The position numbers and the translations under genes are program-made. Of a stretch of DNA of 64,000 bases, positions 51,820 to 63,133 are shown one piece after another. The DNA is taken from assembly GCF_018873765.1 (NCBI RefSeq), contig NC_057920.1:10491307-10555306 (forward strand), read 5' to 3'. Position 1 is the first letter of the stretch. Every line of letters begins with the position of its first letter. The DNA comes from Telopea speciosissima. Its lineage: Eukaryota > Streptophyta > Magnoliopsida > Proteales > Proteaceae. Under the pieces are notes generated by a model. That model saw only the letters and a list, made by a program, of their open reading frames with translations, ran no database searches and was not told the DNA's origin.

Positions 51820-53900
51820 AGTGAAGTGGCCTTGGAACTTAATTATCTGGGTTTAATTACAGTTGGGTTCTTGAAAAATGTGATTTGGTTCCGATTAGTC
51901 GGTGCAGCTTGATGAGTCCATTAATTCTTGGATGAAGAAGATCTGATAGAGAAGGGCCCAAGGTGACAGGTCACATGTCTCTGTTGACTTTGTCATCATT
52001 TTTTTGGGGTTTAACAAAAGAATGTGACCGCACGTGAAGTGTATTAAACTTCCCTTGGCCATTTAATGAGAATCCCTCATCGTTGTTGGAATCCTGACTT
52101 ATAGTTGACCATTAATTGCATAAAAATTGGTCAACGCATCTTGAATGTTACGTGTAAACTTGGGTTCGTCAATACTATGTGACTCTGGCGTGTGTAGAAG
52201 GTTTTGGGTTAAGCCTCCTGGTTCACATCTCTTCTTCCCATAAAATAAGATAGTCTAGGATTTTAAACAAGAAAAACATAGATTCGAATATTGGATTGGT
52301 TCATGGATTCTGAATCAAATCTGGACTGAACTTGGAATTGCTCAAGAGTTGATCAAAATCAGCTAAACCCTATAAAATGAAATCAACATAAAAAAAAGTA
52401 CATACTTCCACGGATCTTTGGTTTTTTGGAGTTATTTTTGTTTCAAAAATCTCATAGATCTAAGGATTTAGTTTCTCTCCATCACCCAGTGAATGGATTC
52501 CTACCATTCTAAGATTAGCAAACCCCTCATAGGTTTTAATATTTTTCTCAAAATATTATCCGAAATTCTCTGTACGCATCTGAACCCATCTTGGTGAATG
52601 GATTCCATTAATCGTGGCTGAAGGGAACTTGGTCCTAGATCTAATTACACGAAGAAAGGCTCATTGATCGTTTCATGGCCAATTCCTAGATGGGTTTTGA
52701 AAATCGATTTTAGTCCAAATCAGGGTTCGACTCTACCCGTTTCTATTAGACTTGTAAATCCATGAATGAGGGTCCTGTGTGATTATTTTTAGGGAAAAAG
52801 ATTGATACCTGGTCCCTTGGCTCCTATGCCCAAACACTGGAGCATGCAAAAGTACCACCCTGCCCCCCATGAAATAAAAAATCGCATCAATGTTGATGCC
52901 CCTATATGTGCTCTTATTGGCCCCCTGCATTATGCACAGCGATCTCTTGCCCTTATTTTTATGAATCACATGATTGCCCAATTGGGAAATCAGGTAATAA
53001 TATTAGGTCCAACTTTCGTCTTTAGAGCCTGCAAAGCTTCTCTCTCCGGGCCATTTCTTAAATGGGCTTTAGCTCAAGCTTAACTAAATGTAAAATTACT
53101 TCGCATCGTTTGCTATAAAGGCTGTTGGCTTTCCACCAAAAATAAATAAATAAAGGCTGTTGGCTGGACATGGACCAAAAGAAAAGAAGACCCAAATTGT
53201 TTTTTACGTAACCATCCAATCCAATTTATTCTATTAATTATCCTTGAATACTGCACATATATTTGGCCACATAACTACATAACTTGGGGTTCTTTTTTAG
53301 GAATAATAACTAGTTCATATAATCCCAGATAAGCCCAGTTATCACTTGTCAGGCCCATCTTATAAGCAAGACCAGCCAAGAAACGTATTTTCAACCAGAA
53401 TTTCAGGCTAGGCTGGGTCTGGACCTGCCCAAAGTATCCAAAATGGTGTGTTGAAGCCCATTCAGCTCGACAAATTGCCACCCAACCCAAGAGCAATCCA
53501 GTATCTCCAAGATTCCAAGGGACTGGCCCAAGTAGGACCAAAATGGGCTGTGTGTGTGGTTTACCCCTTTGGAATTGTCCAACTTCACTTGGAATTACAA
53601 GCCCACGCTAGCCCAAAATATGGGCCTGGTAAGACAGTTGGGCTCCTCCAGTTCTCTGGGCAATAGAAAAGTGATTCATAGAAATGAGGAAATAGGTGCA
53701 TTTTGACATCCTGTTGTCCAACTTTTCTGACCAATGTGGTGGAGCCCTCCTCCATTATTGGATGGAAAGCTGTCCCCTTTATGGTTTGATGAATAGGAAT
53801 CGGATGGTTGATTCCGATCGAGTCGGATCACTTTTGGCTGATTCCGGCTGAATCAGAATCAGAACCGTTGGAGGACAATTCCGCTTCCTTGAACCTTGGG
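51820..53900. other. Intergenic DNA upstream of the STS14-like gene
   Basis: The first few hundred bases are the likely STS14-like promoter. About 52260-52390 shows the GATC/ATTG-type degenerate repeat. No further gene was recognised; open frames at 52802-53083 and 53275-53666 lack coding character and occur on both strands. Confidence 0.4.
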
Positions 53901-54062
53901 CTGTTTGGAAGCCAAGAAAAGCAAAGAAAAAAAAAACATAAAAAAGATAAAAATCATGATGATATCAATGATTGATTTATATGTCTATCTCTCTCTTCAA
54001 ATTCTTCTTTTTTTTTTTTTTTTTTTTTAATTTTTTCTTCTTTTCTTAGCTTCCAAACATAG
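53901..54062. mobile_element. MITE with CTGTTTGGAAGC inverted ends
   Basis: CTGTTTGGAAGCCAAGAAAAG at the left matches the complement of CTTTTCTTAGCTTCCAAACA at the right. The centre has ATGATGATATCAATGATTGA and a long T-run. A diverged relative appears to lie at about 57597-57775. No TSD was resolved. Confidence 0.7.
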
Positions 54063-55614
54063 TCTTGATCTCTTAGATTAGTCACAGACTCAAATTCCAA
54101 ATACCACCTCTGGCAAATCATTTTAGGATTTTCTTCCTTGTACTACTATCAATGGGTAGACCAATTATCCCAAAGTGGTCAAAGTTAGAGTTTTAATCAA
54201 GTTTTGAGTTGAAACTCAGCGAGTCTACTCAGTTGGGTCCCGACTCCCGACCGATTCCATAACAATTCAACCAATCACAGTGTATGCTGTAAAGATTACA
54301 ACTTCATCTAAATAGTAAATGAGTGCCCGGTATCCACAAGGAGCAAACCTATGCTTTTTCCAGTCGACCCAAAATTCAAATGGCCTTTTCGCCGATGAAA
54401 CATAAACTTTATCAAACCAATAGTCCCTTGCTTGGATCAGGCTTCTATGCAGCTGCGGTGTAGGGTAGATCCCTATACTAGCGAACGTGATGTGTTTTAC
54501 ATTGCAAGGACGGCATTTGATGTGAAGAGTAGGTTGTTTTTGCCAGGATGGATCCTCCCCTTATAGCTGTAGCCCATGTGACAGTGTCTTCTCCACCCTC
54601 TCATCTTTTGTGGCAAGAGATCGTTGTTTGATCGTGTAGCTACCATCAGAGACCAATAAAAACATGTGCAGAAACATTTGATTGAATGAGATTTTTAAGT
54701 TTACTGAGGCTACATGGTAATTTCGCACGATTATGTATCTGGCACATCCCCCTCATATTTTCTCTCCTCCCCTCCCACCCAAAAAGGACCCATAGACCTC
54801 GTCAAGGTCCATGGTCCAAAAAATAGACCTTGTCAAGGTTCTATTATTGAATTACTTTTTCAGGTGGAGAAGGCTAATTCTCACATTTTAACTGTTTGAT
54901 GGCCTGATATATAAATCAAGGATGGATCCACGCATATAAACAGTTAAACACTCACATTTTGAATTGTAAACAGTCGCTTGTTCTAACTAGAACAAACTTT
55001 AAGTGGAGTAAGTTTCAGTTGGGTTAAACATATTTCGGGTTAAGAATATGAGAAATTGAAGTCGACCCGATAAAGGAAGATTCAATTTCGGTCCAATTTG
55101 GGTTTGATTTATTTCAATTTTATCTTATCAGGCAGTTATTTGTTATATTGACAGTTCATATGGCTTTCGATTGGTCTAGGGCGATCCAGTTTTCAACCGG
55201 TTATATAATACCTCAAACCGAAGCTGGCCTAATAGGGAACCTGTTTGGTTTGGGTTTTCCAATCAGGCTCGACCGATTTGACCGGTTCAGTTAAGCTTTG
55301 ACACCCCTAGTTTTAATTAGGGTTAAAATAATCCAAACACAACCACCCAACTCCAAAACATAAAAAAAGGAAAATCAACGATGAGCTTGAGACTTTATTT
55401 TCCCTCATTGTTCAATTTACTAACCAATTAGTATTTGTAATTATATCATAAGTGTGTTCGTCTATTTTTGCTGTCATCTTCATGCTCAGTGTTAAACGGC
55501 ACGGTATTGGACCTTTTAGGTTGAACTGATCACTTTTATGCAACAAAGTCTATCTATGGCTTGTGTGTGGAGTCTTCTATGCAAGTCTTTGCTGATGTCC
55601 TATCCATACCACAT
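54063..55614. other. Intergenic DNA, nothing recognised
   Basis: Mixed AT-rich DNA with short inverted pieces (GACCTCGTCAAGGTCCATGG / GACCTTGTCAAGG near 54790-54840 is a small direct repeat). No gene was seen. Confidence 0.4.
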
Positions 55615-55772
55615 TATTGCTCTATTTTTCTCGAGTTTTTATCGTTACAGTCCTCTAACAAGCGGGGGTGGACCCCACCCAGGTAGAGTGTTCGGTCAGG
55701 GGGTGGAATGGTCATTTCGCCCCCCCCTTGTTAAAGAATTGTAAGAACTGTACCACGCAGAGAACTTAATGC
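55615..55772. mobile_element. Fold-back element, family B relative
   Basis: CCTCTAACAAGCGGGGGTGG on the left pairs with CCCCCCCTTGTTAAAG on the right, and TTACAGT with ATTGTAA further out. It carries the AGAGTGTTCGGTCAGG block also found inside the element at 32124. The outer ends are approximate. Confidence 0.6.
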
Positions 55773-55788
55773 AATAAAGGTCCTCTCC

Positions 55789-55958
55789 GAATTTTTTTTG
55801 TGTACGATTCCCTAACCGGTGCGGTTCCCTAGTTCCTCTCACAAGAAGAGGGTGGACCCCACCTGGGCAGACTGTTTGGCTCCGGGTGGATCCCATCCCC
55901 CTCTTGTGAGAGGAACTAAAGAACCGCGCCAGTCTGGAAACGTAGACAATAACGATTC
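55789..55958. mobile_element. Fold-back Mutator-like MITE, family B copy 2
   Basis: Arms GGTTCCCTAGTTCCTCTCAC / GTGAGAGGAACTAAAGAACC match those of the copy at 32124. The left end is GAATTTTTTTTG. The flanks GTCCTCTCC and CTTTCTCTCC give only an imperfect TSD. Confidence 0.75.
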
Positions 55959-55982
55959 CTTTCTCTCCCCTTCCCTTTTGAG

Positions 55983-56071
55983 TAGGGATGTTCCTAAACT
56001 GATACGGATGTCCCTAAACGGATATGGATACAGATTCGGATTCGGATTTCTGTTATCCATTTACATCATTA
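55983..56071. mobile_element. Very short (89 bp) hAT-type MITE with perfect 8-bp TSD
   Basis: It begins TAGGGATGTTCC and ends with ATTTACATCATTA, the complement of TAATGATGTAAAT. A perfect 8-bp TSD CTTTTGAG flanks it at 55975-55982 and 56072-56079. It contains the GGATATGGAT/CGGATTCGGATT words of the longer element at 61255. Confidence 0.88.
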
Positions 56072-56313
56072 CTTTTGAGCGTATGAAAATCTGAAACCCC
56101 TGATCAGATAAGAACATCCCCCGACCCAAATGGAGAAAAAAAAAAAAAAAAGAGAGGGTAAATTTTCATTTTCAAAGACAGTTTTCTCTTTTTCTTTTGA
56201 CCAGATTGATTTGATCTGAGGGATTCCACAAACATAGCTATACACATAACAGAATAGAACCCAGTAAATTAAAGAATAGATTCAATTGATAGACACTTTT
56301 CATTTCCTGTGGA

Positions 56314-56790
56314 TCACAAGGATAAAGTTCGACCTGAAATCCCATACCGGCGATGTCGATTAATGTCGGAATCTACCGAACTCTTTCGATCCTTACGAGA
56401 CCGAGACGGAAAACTCAAGGCACGTCTACCGGAAAATGGAGATGATCGCATTTGCAAATTTTGTTTACGAAGAGCGGTTGCAGCTCTGATGGCGAGAATG
56501 CACAAATCGGTGAGCGAAGCAGGTATGTCTTGTTTTTTGAGTGGCAAGAGGAAGTAGATTTGCCCTAATTGCAGCTCTTCTTCATCTGGTAATGGAGGAA
56601 TGCAAGAATCGACGTAGATGGACTCGGCGTTGCAGAGGAAGTAATTGGGATTTTGAGAGATCAGATCTCCAACTTTCGTTGGTTCCTTGAACTCTTGAAG
56701 CTTGCCATCTACATGGATTACCATGGCTTCCGATCCCTTGATTAGTTCTCCTCTCCCTTTTGCAGGTTGAGTGGATACACAAATACCCAT
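56314..56790 (-). CDS. PADRE (DUF4228) protein with N-myristoylation start
   Basis: A single intronless frame of 158 residues. The start is the ATG at 56790, which gives MGICVSTQ, a good N-myristoylation signal (Gly2, Ser6) with Cys4 as a possible palmitoylation site, so the protein is probably membrane-anchored. The PADRE/DUF4228 domain (PF14009) covers the N-terminal part: AMVIHVDGKLQEFKEPTKVG, then NYFLCNAESIYVDSCIPPLP, then ELQLGQIYFLLPL, with a PASLTDLCILAIRAATAL segment typical of the family. The last 50 residues are Ser/Arg-rich and probably disordered. Members of this family are often induced by pathogens and abiotic stress. No catalytic activity is known. A CT-rich patch on the coding strand in the leader (56818-56852) is a common plant core-promoter feature. 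Confidence 0.9.
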   Translation of the reverse strand: MGICVSTQPAKGRGELIKGSEAMVIHVDGKLQEFKEPTKVGDLISQNPNYFLCNAESIYVDSCIPPLPDEEELQLGQIYFLLPLKKQDIPASLTDLCILAIRAATALRKQNLQMRSSPFSGRRALSFPSRSRKDRKSSVDSDINRHRRYGISGRTLSL

Positions 56791-56921
56791 TGCCACGTAT
56801 TCACCAACACAGATCCACAGAGATAGAGAAAGAGAGAAAGAGGGAGAGAGACTTGTGGGTTAATTTGTTTCTGGTTTTGGTGGGAGTGGTTCAAGGGGTA
56901 TCTTAACATCTTTAGATCCAC

Positions 56922-56929
56922 ATATATAG
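56922..56929 (-). promoter_or_regulatory. TATA box of the PADRE gene
   Basis: Reads CTATATATG on the minus strand, about 135 bases upstream of the ATG. Confidence 0.7.
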
Positions 56930-56939
56930 GTAAATTCCC

Positions 56940-57335
56940 CTGGATAGACCTGATAGAAACCAGGTATGAGGAAATGAGAGTCTTTTTATTTTAATGTTTT
57001 TTGGTAGAAATGAGAGTCTATAAGAACCTTTACCAAAAGGAGGAAAAGGAGGAAAAAGAGTCTAAAACATCTAAAAAAGTTAATAATCCTATAGCTCTCT
57101 TTTTAGGTTATGACCAGGAAATAACTAATCTCATAAGCAATGGTAAATAGAAGACCATGTTGACCTTGTTCACCGACTCTGGGTCGGATCCTAATTCTAT
57201 CCTTGGTAACCCGAGTCTGATGGGTCGTGGTAACTCATGTAAGCGGTCTAATCAGGGATTTAGTTCATGATATCGGTACTCGTATCAATCTCAAGTGATA
57301 CCGATATGGATCAATTTTATCAGGCTGGTAACCTT

Positions 57336-57376
<41 letters not shown>

Positions 57377-58053
57377 ACTATTGTACTTTCCTTTATTCTG
57401 GTATCAGTCAGGTATCGGTATTAGGTCATGGTTGATACTGATATAAATTAGGCAACACCAATACCTGACAACCATGAGCCTGGTGTTTATTTATCCCTAG
57501 TAGCCTAGCCTAGCTCAAAACCTTGAACTTGATTGGGACAACTCTAGTCGAAACGTAACCCAACCCTCAAGGCTCAATGCAGTTCTATTCATTAGGGTAG
57601 GTTTGGCCAACAAGAAATGGATAGAAAAGAAAAGAAAAGAAAAAGGTAATAAGATAAAAGTAATGATAATATTAATAATAAATTTATAGAAGTAATGATG
57701 ACATTAATGATGAGTTTATGTAATTTTTTGTTCTCTTTCTAACCATCTAACATACCTTAAATGTTCATCCTCTGATAATGTTCCAAGTCACAAAAGGTGT
57801 CTTATTTAAACTACATGGGATTTTAAGTACATGAATCCTATTTCACAAATCAATTCTATTCAAAACCATTTATAAAAACAACTCGGCATTACCTTCAATT
57901 CAAATTAACTTATATAAAACCCAGATGGAGGGGTTATTTGAACCCTTAGCCTATAATGGTAGTGCATAGGACTAACCCTTACAACTTACAAGTGTGCCAC
58001 GCATAAATATAGTGTTATACATGTGTGCAAGCATGATTATAGATAGTGGGGGA
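56940..58053. other. Intergenic DNA with poly-T tract and MITE relic
   Basis: About 57260-57475 has repeated GATACCGATATGGATC-like words around a run of about 30 thymines (57340-57370). About 57597-57775 (GGTTTGGCCAACAAGAAATGG against CCATCTAACATACC) looks like a diverged copy of the MITE at 53901. No gene was seen. Confidence 0.45.
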
Positions 58054-58063
58054 GAGAAACGTG

Positions 58064-58256
58064 AAAAAATTATCCTCTCTAATTCCCTAAAGCTTGGTAG
58101 TGCGACAGTGTTAGGTGAAGATGTCAACATTCAATTGTCCAAATTCATTGACTATTTTGAATTTGGACCATTGGATTTTCGAGCTGCCATGTGTCAGCAT
58201 CTCCACCTAGTACTGTTGCACTACCGAGCTTTAGGAATTGGATAGGATAAGATTCC
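58064..58256. mobile_element. Fold-back Mutator-like MITE, family A copy 2
   Basis: TTATCCTCTCTAATTCCCTA at the left pairs with TTTAGGAATTGGATAGGATAA at the right. Inner words (GTAGTGCGACAGTG, AGGTGAAGATGTCAACA) match the copy at 1929. The flanks GAGAAACGTG (58054-58063) and GAGAAATGTG (58257-58266) are a 10-bp TSD with one change. Confidence 0.88.
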
Positions 58257-58337
58257 GAGAAATGTGAACACTATGGATGTTCTTTCCTCTTTCAAGTAAT
58301 TTTAATTTGGTTATTGTTCATAAAAACAAAACAAAGA

Positions 58338-58476
58338 CGGTGACCCATTCACCAAGGTGGGTTCAAATGCATGAAAGTATTGGGAAGGTATATTGGGAAA
58401 TATACTAAAATCTTATAGGGGTTTCTAAACCCTAGGATGACGATTGGACGTTTATCAGATGGTGGAAGAAAACTTT
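58338..58476. repeat. CCCTAGGATGGTGGGTGA repeat, copy 3
   Basis: GGTGACCCATTCACCAAGG, then ATAGGGGTTTCTAAACCC, then TAGGATGACG match the copies at 14935, 33384 and 63511 in order. Confidence 0.6.
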
Positions 58477-60536
58477 GTCTTAGAAAAATCTATGGAAATT
58501 TGGAAGAATTAAGTTTTCTTTCACATGTGGAGAAGAAAGAATCTCCTCGCCATGAAGATATAAACCTTTTGATTAGCATGGAAAAGGGCATTTTCAACCC
58601 TCTACAATAGATGAGGAGATTCTCTCCTCATCATGGGTGAATAGAAACTATATCTTTTTTTTTTTTTTGGGTAAACAAACTATATCCTATTTGAAATGTT
58701 TTTAATTTGTTATTCAATTCTATAAGGGGGAAGGATTTAAATCACTTTACCACATAAATTTTTTTAAATATTTTTTTTCCATTAAGCTTTTCAACCATAT
58801 GAATTTAAATTTGGTAGTCTAACCTTTGGATAGACTTGACACCTTTTGGATTGGTCACCTATCAAATTTAATAGTTTCTCTCAACTAAATTGTTCACCAT
58901 ATATCGTTTTCATCTGATTTTTCTTTTTTTTCAATAAATCTTATTGAATTCATGTTTCTTTTTATTTCCTATATTTTTTAAGATTACTTTAAACTATTTA
59001 TAACAATCCATGGATATGTTCGATTGATCTGAAAGTTCAACAATGTAGAGAGATGAAATGCATATATTCACCAAAATTAGAGGCCCAACCAAGGTTTTAA
59101 ATCATGGAATCGGTAATAACAACGGCCACTGTATCGGTTGAATCGATCATTAATTATTATTTTGTTTTTGGTAAAAGTTGTATCGATCATTATCAGTCTA
59201 ATTCCAGATTTAAGGTCACTTTTGATTAAAAAATCACCCCTTAATTGACCGTATCAGTCGATCTGTATCAATGCCATATTGTTTATACCCTATTTTCGAT
59301 AAATAAAAAATAGATCAAAATCTATTTCAATTAAGACTGACTTGATAATCAGTGACTGAATACGGTCAATAATCGAAAACGATCTACGATTGATAGATTG
59401 GCAGTGACCGATTAATGGTCAGTGACCGATATACGCTCACAAGGATGATTAAAACTAATTTCAAATATGTGGGAGTTGTGATAACTACAGAAACCATCAA
59501 AACTGCCAAGGATGTCTATAAATAGAGAAATTCAAAAGACAATCATTACATCAAGTTGCAAGCTTCAACAGTTCGTGGCTAGGAGAGTTGTAAAGACTTC
59601 ACAAATTCGTTTCTATATTGTTAGCAATTTGATCGTAGAGTAGTGGTAATGTAAATACCAAGTTGAGAGCCTCATCAGTTTCGGATTTATCAACTTGTAA
59701 TGACTTCAACAAATATGTTCTATACAATAAGTAATTTGATTTCTTCTTCATCTTTTTGGTATTGCAATTTACATATATTAAAAGTTCTTGGATTACCAAG
59801 GCACTGGTAGAATCCATCTTCGCCTGAGGCACAATTATAATAGTTTCCTCAGCCAATAACGGTCTCTAGAGCGAAGAATTTTTTTTGTAGAAACACATAT
59901 TGGTACCTGATCTGACCGATATATCAACACGATACCGAGATTTAAAACCATGAACCTAACCCATGAACTTTGCCCGTATTGTAATTTGGCCTTTAGTTTT
60001 ATTTGTCACACGTGGTAATTAACTGGTTACATTTTTAGTGATAGTTTGCGCATTAGATGGGCCCAATTGGCCTACTAGTTGTTGGTTTAACTCGTTTTGG
60101 CCGTTCCGCCTTTTTACACAATCTCTGTAGCCCATGCAAATTTGACTAGATCTGCTATAGGTTCATGGGCTCTCTACATGGGCCAAGTTTAGTATGGGCA
60201 TTTATTAGTAAATGTCGAACAGGTCCAAACGTTTGTTCAATTGTTAATGGGCTTAACCCAAAACTTAGAAAAATTTCATTTCACATTGAAGGATTTCATG
60301 GGCTAACCAAGTTACAGCATGAAAGATCTCACAAACATATGCATTACATTCTTTAGTAGGTAATGATGCAGTAGGAAGTATGAGAGCTATATCTCATTCT
60401 AGCGCTCACAATCCTCAAATATTCAAGGTAAACCTAATTCCAATGAGGAATAAGAGCAAACAAAACAATTAGGTTATAAACTTTAAGATGATTTTATTTC
60501 ATCTAAAACGATCCTTATATAAGGAGGTTAGATTAC
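58477..60536. other. Intergenic DNA with a degenerate ATCGAT-type repeat
   Basis: About 59090-59450 is dominated by variants on GTATCGGTTGAATCGATCAT, a dispersed internally repetitive type. TCTCCTCNNCATGAAG and CTTTTGATTAGCATGG near 58535-58580 recur inverted near 61535-61560. No gene was recognised. Confidence 0.4.
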
Positions 60537-60738
60537 AAAGGCTCTGTTTGTTTCAGCATAAAATTTTACCTGAAAAATTTTCACTACAAAAAATTTGACC
60601 TATAAAACTTTACATGTAGAAAAATTTTTCATTGTTTTTTTTTAATATGGAAACAAACATTGAAAAACTTTTCAACATATAAAATTTTACATTTACGAAG
60701 TAAAATTTACCCTATTATGTCAAAACAAACAAAGCCTT
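60537..60738. mobile_element. MITE with GGCTCTGTTTGTTT inverted ends
   Basis: AAGGCTCTGTTTGTTTCAGC at the left matches the complement of TGTCAAAACAAACAAAGCCTT at the right. The arms extend inward through AAAATTTTACC / GTAAAATTT. The 202-bp length and ends are like widespread non-coding plant MITEs. No TSD was resolved. Confidence 0.8.
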
Positions 60739-61246
60739 GGAAAATGAAATCTAAAATTGATCAGATAGCCTATAGAGCATTGGTTGCCCTTTCCGAAAAG
60801 GTATAACTACCATAACTGCATTCTAGCGAAACGTTATGTCGTTGGAAGTCGAGTTGAAAAATTAATATATCTCGACCTAATTGGGTGGACCAGTCCAACC
60901 GATTTAGAAATTCTTCAGAAATCTTCTATAGATCAAGTAATATTTTCGAATGTAATTTTCATTGATACTAAATTGTTTCAAAAATATATATTTTAGAAGA
61001 AAAAAAGACTATGGATTATAAAACATTTACTTTTTTTTCCTGAACACTCTAATGTTAACTGGTTTGGTTTAAAAAACCATTGGATATTGAAAATTGAAAA
61101 CCACCAAATCTTTTTCCATGTTATCATTTTGGATTAAGTTTTCCTTTTAACATCTTTTAGGAACAGTGGAGAAGGAAAAATCCCTTCACCATTAGTGATG
61201 TGACCTTATGATTTGACTCTTTTATCAATATTAACTTTCACGTCAT
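60739..61246. other. Intergenic DNA, nothing recognised
   Basis: AT-rich DNA with no recognised gene or element. Confidence 0.45.
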
Positions 61247-61254
61247 ATTATACA

Positions 61255-61512
61255 TAGGGATGTAAATGGATCGGATTAGGCTCGGATCGTGCTATATCTG
61301 CATCCGCATCCGATTAGCTTTCGAACGGATTCGGATAGTGCTAAACAGATACAAACACGGATATAGATCAAATATTTTATCCGTTTACATGTAAATATAG
61401 CTTTTCGAATAGCTATGGCGTATCCGTATCTGCATCCGTTTAGCTTTCGAACAAATTCGAATAATACTAAATGGATACGAAAACGGATTTCGACTATTCA
61501 TTTACACCTCTA
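61255..61512. mobile_element. hAT-type MITE with 8-bp TSD
   Basis: It starts TAGGGATGTAAATGG and ends with the complement of TAGAGGTGTAAATGA. The flanks ATTATACA (61247-61254) and ATTGTACA (61513-61520) match at 7 of 8 bases. The interior repeats CGGATTCGGAT, GCATCCG and TAGCTTTCGAAC in both orientations. Confidence 0.88.
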
Positions 61513-61520
61513 ATTGTACA

Positions 61521-62892
61521 TACTCCAAAATACTCTTCACCATTGCTAATCAAAAGGATAATTTTTATTCATAATGGGTTATCATCTTTCTAGACATAAT
61601 TGTTGAGATTCTTGCGTGTGTGTGTGTGAGAGAGAAACTTTTGAATTGTGAAAATGGATAATTGCCTCTTTCAATCTCCATAAAGGACTACAGGTAGAAG
61701 CTTTGGAGTTTGGAGGGTGACATGCGACCTAAGCACAGTACGCATTAATGCACTTTTAGGTTAGTTTCCACCCACCCAATAATATGTAGTAAGTAGTAGG
61801 AGAGCAACTTTTGTGTCTCAACAGCTGTGTCAATATCCACACGGCTCCATTTTGGTCCTCTGACGACCCAGTCCCACTCTTCTGGCAATGGTTGCATCAC
61901 CAGTAACCACTACATGTACACATGGTTTTCTTAGGCATCGGTAACTTGTCCCTTTAATGACCACCACATTATTTTGGTGAAGGGTTGAAGCAAGAATAGT
62001 GATATGCAGATGCGATCACCATCAGCATTTCCAAAACCACTTCCTCTGCTCTCTGTGGTTCATGAAACCTGTGGGTTTTCTAAAGAATACTTTTAAAGAT
62101 GGTAATGTCTCCTCTCTCGCTCTCGCTCTCTCTACACAGTACAAGACAGACTTCAAAAAACAAAGGAGAAATGTTTCTTTTCTCCTAAATTTATGTGGTG
62201 TTCAAAGGGAACAGAAGGTATCAGCTGCTAAGGCCTCAAAGTTGAGAGATAATATTCAATTAGAACTTTTAACAAACGATTGAGGTGCATGGAAGGAACT
62301 GAACTTAAAAGCAGCAGGTAATCAAGAAAAAAAAGAAAATTAAGATAGCTCGCTTCCCAAGCTATAAATGTCTTTCTTGGGAAGAAGGGGGAACAGGGAA
62401 TCTAAGGTTCAATTAGGGAGGTTTCTTTCTTTCATTATTCAATTCAGAAGGTGGGGTATACCCTGCAGAGATAACACTCTAATTAAAGAATATCAGTTTA
62501 CCTCTAAAGTCCAGGTGCAGCTAACCTTGACAGTCAACTGTCTGTAGTTAAAAAAAGAGGGGGACAACTGTAGAGAAATAGGCCTTTCCCCACCTCAAAT
62601 GTCTGGAATTTCTTATCCATTCTTGTAGTTAGTTCTATTGTATATGACAGGCGGGGCAATCCAGTGGATTCCGATAGGCTTAGGTGGGCAAAATGGTGGG
62701 TTATTGGGTTGCTTTGGATGTACTCTTGCAAGAATGGAGGGGCACTACTTTATCAAGATCAAACATATCGAAGCCCAACCCATTTAGTGTTCAAAATTGA
62801 TGGGCCATTCCCAACCTTTTTCCCTTGTATATAATGGGTTTTTATACACCCCCCCCCAAAAAAAAAGAATGTAATGATTTTTATTTGGTCCT
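61521..62892. other. Intergenic DNA, nothing recognised
   Basis: Contains a GTGTGTGTGTGTG tract near 61616-61628. Short frames around 61999-62283 lack recognisable protein features. A C-run/A-run junction lies at 62849-62866. Confidence 0.45.
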
Positions 62893-62901
62893 TAAAATCT
62901 T

Positions 62902-63124
62902 GGATAAAATCCTTTCCAATTTTCTAAAAGTGCAGGTGCAGTTTGGGATTGGGATGTTGCCACCTGGCAGGCGCAACATCCAACAGTCCAAGCTCGAGAA
63001 TAAAGAAAAAAAAATTGGCGGAATTGAGCTCGAACCGTTGGATGTTGCGCCTACCAGGTGGCGACATCCCATCCCCGGACTATACCACACTACACATGTT
63101 AAGAATTGGAGAGAATTTTTATCC
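62902..63124. mobile_element. Fold-back Mutator-like MITE, family A copy 3
   Basis: GGATAAAATCCTTTCCAATT pairs with AATTGGAGAGAATTTTTATCC. The inner CATCCAACAGTCCAAGCTCG and GAGCTCGAACCGTTGGATG match the copy at 1929. A perfect 9-bp TSD TAAAATCTT lies at 62893-62901 and 63125-63133. Confidence 0.9.
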
Positions 63125-63133
63125 TAAAATCTT

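Noticed and set aside
56791-56796. Two extra N-terminal residues for the PADRE protein
   Set aside because: The upstream codon is GTG, and starting at the ATG at 56790 gives a proper MGICVS myristoylation signal.
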